A DNA stretch of 16,115 nt from Pelotomaculum sp. UBA1371 (lineage in GTDB: Bacteria; Bacillota; Desulfotomaculia; Desulfotomaculales; Pelotomaculaceae): NCBI GenBank assembly GCA_002305915.1, contig DBRJ01000058.1, positions 1 through 16,115 on the forward strand, given 5' to 3'. The position numbers were made by a program, and so were the translations under genes. The notes beneath the pieces are model-generated. The model was given only the letters and a program-made list of their open reading frames with translations. It ran no database searches and was not told where the DNA came from. Positions 13,355 to 16,115 of the stretch are shown here, one piece after another (position 1 is the stretch's first letter; each line of letters opens with the position of its first letter).

Positions 13355-13397
13355 GGCTGCGGCTTGAGAAGACCAATCTCATCATAGTGCCGCAGCC
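13355..13397. terminator. Strong GC-rich hairpin, possible terminator of the kinase transcript
   Basis: The arms GGCTGCGGC (13355-13363) and GCCGCAGCC (13389-13397) pair perfectly over 9 bp, and GAGA/TCTC (13366-13369 and 13377-13380) can pair inside. The following bases (ttctaatagttta) are T-rich but not a clean T-run. It may terminate or stabilise the kinase transcript, or belong with the neighbouring 88-nt dyad. Confidence 0.5.
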
Positions 13398-13658
13398 TTC
13401 TAATAGTTTACCGGCTATAAAGCATTTGTAAAATTTTATAAATATAAGGATAAACACTTATCTTGAACGATTTAAACATGTTGAAATTAATAAACAAAGA
13501 TGTAGGAAATAATGCCTAAAAAGGGGGTTTATGTGATAACATTATTGTGAGGATACACCTGGAAATTGCTTTTTATATTTAATACCCCCGCCCCCGGCAC
13601 AGGAAAGGGCCGGCATCAACTTTAGCTTACCCCAAAAATCCCGGAGGATTTAGATTTT

Positions 13659-14426
13659 ATGAATACATACAGTACCACCAATTCTGTCCATTATTACGAA
13701 ATAAACACCCAGCGGCAGGCATCCCCGGTGACAGTGCTCAACTATTTCGAGGAAACCGCAATCAGGCAATCCGAGGAGTGCGGGTGCGGAATCGACCGGT
13801 TGATGGACAAAGGGTTAATCTGGGTTCTGACCAACTGGTCGGTGCGCATGAACCGGTACCCCGGTTGGATGGAAAATGTGCTGGTTGAGACCAGGGTTTT
13901 AAAATTTGAAAGATTTTATGCTTTCAGGAATTTTACGATCAGGAATGAAAAAAACAGCATCCTGGGCTCGGCCTTTTCCAGATGGATTCTTTACGACATC
14001 CATCGCAACCGGCCGGTACGGGTTCCCTCAGAAATTGCAGAGGCTTTCATGGTGAACGGCGGCAGGGATAATCAAAGCAACAGTATTACACTACCAGAGG
14101 TTGAGGTCGCTGATTCATACGGACCCGGCCTGGAATTCAGAGTCCGTTTGAGCGATATTGACACATATAATCACGTAAACAACACCAGATATGTAGAATG
14201 GATTCTGGAGGCCGTGCCTTTCAAGATCCATCAGGAGTTTTATCCCGCCTCCCTGGAGATCTCCTACAGAAAAGAAACTGTTTATGGCGCCTATGTGCTT
14301 TCCGAGACCCGGCAGGAACCGGAAGTGTCCGGAACTTTAAAAATTTACCACAGGATCAGGGATAAGGCTGCCGGAGCAGAACTGGCCCGGGCTGTTACTG
14401 TGTGGAAAAAAGTTCAGGCTGAATGA
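13659..14426 (+). CDS. Acyl-ACP thioesterase (bacterial FatA/FatB type)
   Basis: The 255-residue protein has the double hot-dog fold pattern of PF01643 thioesterases, which hydrolyse acyl-ACP and release free fatty acids from fatty acid synthesis. The first hot dog (about 1-130) shows ASPVTVLNYFEETAIRQSEE, then a GLIWVLTNWSVRMNRYP block and RFYAFRNFTI. The second (about 155-255) has the diagnostic RLSDIDTYNHVNNTRYVEW (161-181), holding the catalytic-region Asn171 and His172. Length and motifs match the soluble bacterial enzymes. CGGAGGAT lies about 10 bp before the ATG. It stands apart from fab genes; the neighbouring genes give no clue to the use of the released acids, perhaps lipid remodelling or chain-length control. 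Confidence 0.92.
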   Translation: MNTYSTTNSVHYYEINTQRQASPVTVLNYFEETAIRQSEECGCGIDRLMDKGLIWVLTNWSVRMNRYPGWMENVLVETRVLKFERFYAFRNFTIRNEKNSILGSAFSRWILYDIHRNRPVRVPSEIAEAFMVNGGRDNQSNSITLPEVEVADSYGPGLEFRVRLSDIDTYNHVNNTRYVEWILEAVPFKIHQEFYPASLEISYRKETVYGAYVLSETRQEPEVSGTLKIYHRIRDKAAGAELARAVTVWKKVQAE

Positions 14427-14547
14427 ATACAATATTAGACATTCATGCTACCGGCCGATCCGTGAGAACTGAAAGGGCAGCGCGGACCAATCTCCCGTAA
14501 AATGCGCCTTTTAATTTGGCTGTGTTTGGATGATACAGAGCAGAGTG

Positions 14548-14580
14548 GACCGGTCTTCCCCGGTCTGCTGAAAGGAGGTT
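14548..14580 (+). promoter_or_regulatory. Hairpin followed by a Shine-Dalgarno-like sequence without a start codon
   Basis: GACCGG (14548-14553) pairs with CCGGTC (14560-14565) across a 6-base loop. AAAGGAGGTTT follows at 14571-14581, an excellent match to the 16S anti-Shine-Dalgarno. No ATG, GTG or TTG lies at a suitable distance with more than a few codons behind it. It lies in the 236-bp gap between the thioesterase and the membrane protein gene. Confidence 0.35.
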
Positions 14581-14662
14581 TAAACAGGGATAGTTTGTCA
14601 ATTGGTTATAGAGAGTGATGATAGTTTCGATTATAGAAGTATAGAAGGTTGAGGTGTGTTTT

Positions 14663-15010
14663 ATGAAAGCGGAGAAATTAATCTGGATTCCGAGGATTAT
14701 TACTATATTGTTCATTCTCTTCTTATCACTTTTTGCGCTGGATGCATTTTCCGGCGATTCACCTCTTCTGCAAAAACTCACAGGCTTTCTAATTCACATG
14801 ATACCTTCACTTATTCTGGCGGTTACTTTGATCTTCACCTGGAAAATACCGGTTGCCGGGGGCTGCATCCTACTTTTAACCGGCCTGCTGTTCACTTTTG
14901 CTTTTCATACATACAAATCCTTTTCTACCTTCCTGTTGATTTCATTTCCCCTGTCGGTCGCCGGTATACTTTTTATTGTTTTTGAGTTACTGGCAAGGAA
15001 AAAACGCTGA
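14663..15010 (+). CDS. Small four-helix membrane protein, unknown function
   Basis: The 115-residue protein begins MKAEKLIWIPRIITILFILF. It has about four hydrophobic segments (residues 8-27, 40-59, 63-83 and 88-108) with a short basic C-terminal tail (ARKKR), so it is an integral membrane protein. The ATG at 14663 is preferred because GAGGTG lies about 6 bp upstream; an in-frame GTG at 14654 overlaps that site. Similar small uncharacterised proteins of this length are common in Firmicutes, but no function is known to me. It is monocistronic and convergent with the hydrolase gene. Confidence 0.78.
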   Translation: MKAEKLIWIPRIITILFILFLSLFALDAFSGDSPLLQKLTGFLIHMIPSLILAVTLIFTWKIPVAGGCILLLTGLLFTFAFHTYKSFSTFLLISFPLSVAGILFIVFELLARKKR

Positions 15011-15065
15011 AGTAAGTATAAAAAATCTATATTAAAGTTGCAGGCGGCAAGAAGCAGGCGCTGTT

Positions 15066-15854
15066 TTAGGTTTGTTTATCGAGCGCTGCAATAAATCTAT
15101 AGGCTTCGGACATGACCCGGTCCTTATCATAGTCAATAACAGCCATGTGGCCTGAGTTTTCCAGCCGGATTAATTTTTTGTCTGCGGCGCCGGTGAGGTT
15201 TTCGAGAATAAAAGGACCGTTGCCGGGCGGCACGATGCAGTCTCCCCTGGAATGGAACAAGAGGGCCGGGCAGCTTACAGTCTTTAATTCAGACCGGACC
15301 AGGCGCATCAGCTTAAACAGTTGAAGCACCGCGCCCGGGGGTGCGCTTTTATAAGCATAGTGATTTTTACGCGCACGGGGATCCTTGATATTGTGGTCAA
15401 CTTCCCTTTTAAAACTCAGCAGGTATCTAAAAGGATGCCTCAGGTACAGCCTTAAGTCCAGGTAAACGGGGGCGCAAACGGCAATTACGCCCTCCACCCT
15501 GTAATTAGCCGCCAGGTGCAGGCTTATAGTACCCCCCATGGAGAAGCCCACCAGATATACTCTGGAGCATTTGTTCTTGAGTTCTGCCAGCCCGGTTGCC
15601 GCTGATTTCACCCAATCATGCCAGGTAAGCCCCTTCAAATCCGCAGGCCTGGTTCCGTGACCTGCCAGGCGCACACCCGCTACAGTGATCCCCCGGGCCG
15701 CCAGGTATTCGCCCAGAGGACGCATCTCCAGCGGTGAGCCGCTAAAACCATGAAGCAACAGGCAGCCTGTATCCCCTCCGGAGATATAAAAAGGTTTGAT
15801 ACCTTTTGTAAATTTTACGTTTCCGGCAAATTTTTCTTTTCCGGCCCCGGACAT
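15066..15854 (-). CDS. Alpha/beta hydrolase, carboxylesterase/monoacylglycerol-lipase type
   Basis: The 262-residue protein has the alpha/beta hydrolase order. LLLHGFSGSP forms the oxyanion-hole HG motif, GHGTRPADLKGLTWHDW is typical of the Est30-like carboxylesterase group, and GFSMGG is the nucleophile elbow. The acid is the Asp of HSRGDCIVPP, and the histidine is in ENSGHMAVIDYD near the C-terminus. The full triad is present. There is no signal peptide, so it acts in the cytoplasm on short or medium acyl esters or monoglycerides. The ATG at 15854 follows a GGGTGA site; an upstream in-frame TTG at 15884 has none. It is followed on the left by the convergent membrane protein gene. The substrate cannot be read from sequence. 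Confidence 0.9.
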   Translation of the reverse strand: MSGAGKEKFAGNVKFTKGIKPFYISGGDTGCLLLHGFSGSPLEMRPLGEYLAARGITVAGVRLAGHGTRPADLKGLTWHDWVKSAATGLAELKNKCSRVYLVGFSMGGTISLHLAANYRVEGVIAVCAPVYLDLRLYLRHPFRYLLSFKREVDHNIKDPRARKNHYAYKSAPPGAVLQLFKLMRLVRSELKTVSCPALLFHSRGDCIVPPGNGPFILENLTGAADKKLIRLENSGHMAVIDYDKDRVMSEAYRFIAALDKQT

Positions 15855-15905
15855 AAATTCACCCGGCTTATTATTTGTAATCAATATAATAAATAAACGG
15901 CCAGT

Positions 15906-16115
15906 TTAGTTTGTGGGGACTTTAATCTCCCCACTTATTATTTTTGCCTTTATTTCTTCCAGCCTGGGCTTGATCTCTGCAATCAAGCTCTTATTATAAT
16001 CATTCTCGGCATAACCCACACCAGACATTCTCAAGTCAAATTCGCGGCAGCCGCCCTTTAATTCTTGATTAACCAGGCTTTTTATTGTTTCATAGACAGC
16101 AAGGTCGCATCTTTT
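15906..16115 (-). CDS. BMP/PnrA-family ABC transporter substrate-binding protein, C-terminal 69 residues
   Basis: The frame enters from the right edge and ends at TAA 15906-15908. It reads KRCDLAVYETIKSLVNQELK, then a GG-F-DL stretch, MSGVGYAEND, a helix LIAEIKPRLEEIKAKI and the terminal SGEIKVPT. This order (K..VAVY..I, GVGYA, then a helix and (S/T)GEIKVPT near the end) is typical of basic membrane protein lipoproteins such as PnrA/Med, which deliver nucleosides or related ligands to an ABC importer. The signal peptide and ligand domain are outside the window. It reads the same way as the hydrolase, 51 bp upstream of it, and the two could share a transcript. Confidence 0.8.
   Translation of the reverse strand, partial: KRCDLAVYETIKSLVNQELKGGCREFDLRMSGVGYAENDYNKSLIAEIKPRLEEIKAKIISGEIKVPTN
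15913..15934. repeat. Perfect 7-bp hairpin at the 3' end of the BMP gene
   Basis: GTGGGGA (15913-15919) and TCCCCAC (15928-15934) pair perfectly around an 8-base loop. The dyad lies inside the last codons of the substrate-binding protein gene (SGEIKVPT), just before its stop. No U-run follows on the minus strand, so it is at best a weak terminator or an RNA-stability hairpin. Confidence 0.4.

Larger units (their letters stand above)
13226..13658. other. Long intergenic region between kinase and thioesterase
   Basis: This 433-bp gap has no supported gene. It holds two strong dyads, an 88-nt nested inverted repeat (13253-13340) and a GC-rich hairpin (13355-13397), followed by AT-rich sequence. 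The thioesterase ribosome binding site CGGAGGAT lies near 13641-13648. No confident promoter was chosen. Confidence 0.5.

Noticed and set aside
13253..13397. Known riboswitch (c-di-GMP, Moco, TPP or cobalamin)
   Set aside because: None of the core conserved motifs of these classes was recognised in either strand; kept only as an unassigned structure.
14443..14781. 112-codon minus-strand frame
   Set aside because: It crosses the intergenic gap and runs opposite the better-supported membrane protein gene, and has no good ribosome binding site.

Overview
The window looks like a chromosomal segment of an anaerobic Firmicute, most likely a clostridial or Peptococcaceae-type organism (Pelotomaculum/Desulfotomaculum-like). 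The grounds are family-level only: strong AGGAGG-type ribosome binding sites, an AdoCbl-dependent class II ribonucleotide reductase, a soluble PAS kinase with a cysteine cluster, and several clostridial-type small proteins. No species can be fixed from the sequence alone.

Region 1 (1-3300) is an AT-rich mobile zone. It starts with the tnpA-tnpB-tnpC end of an IS66-family insertion sequence read on the minus strand, with its terminal repeat ending at 928. It continues with a gene-poor 600-bp stretch full of short repeats. A minus-strand pair follows: a compact serine recombinase and a small membrane protein of unknown function. The pair is bracketed by two diverged copies of an unusual array. 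A 20-bp unit of the type ACATCTAAACTGTTCTGTCA recurs at an exact 30-bp period at 3191-3270, and both arrays are followed at about 40 bp by TGATATGTTCCC. The arrays resemble multi-site transposase-binding ends (IS21-like or Tn7-like) and are the most unusual feature here.

Region 2 (3300-5170) is a graveyard and small-gene zone. It holds the frameshifted 3' end of a TrmA/RlmD-type RNA uracil methyltransferase, a pyridoxamine-phosphate-oxidase-like flavoprotein, an ArsC/Spx-family thioredoxin-fold protein, and a short fragment resembling an AbiEii/AbiGii nucleotidyltransferase toxin.

Region 3 (5170-11640) has higher GC and is housekeeping. A solitary carB has its own extended -10 promoter. It ends at a perfect 16-bp-stem terminator shared with a convergent nrdJ. 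Upstream of nrdJ, on the same strand, are two inverted repeats and a hexapeptide-repeat acetyltransferase with a C-terminal Cys4 knuckle.

Region 4 (11640-16115) contains a soluble PAS histidine kinase and a 430-bp intergenic region with two strong dyads, one an 88-nt nested inverted repeat. It continues with an acyl-ACP thioesterase, a small four-helix membrane protein, an alpha/beta hydrolase on the minus strand, and the C-terminal end of a BMP/PnrA-type ABC transporter substrate-binding protein running off the right edge. The carB and nrdJ products serve nucleotide supply. The thioesterase and the esterase could both touch acyl-chain metabolism, but they are on opposite strands and not an operon. 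No complete new multi-gene system is evident; the repeat-array-bounded recombinase island and the unexplained intergenic RNA-like dyads are the best leads.
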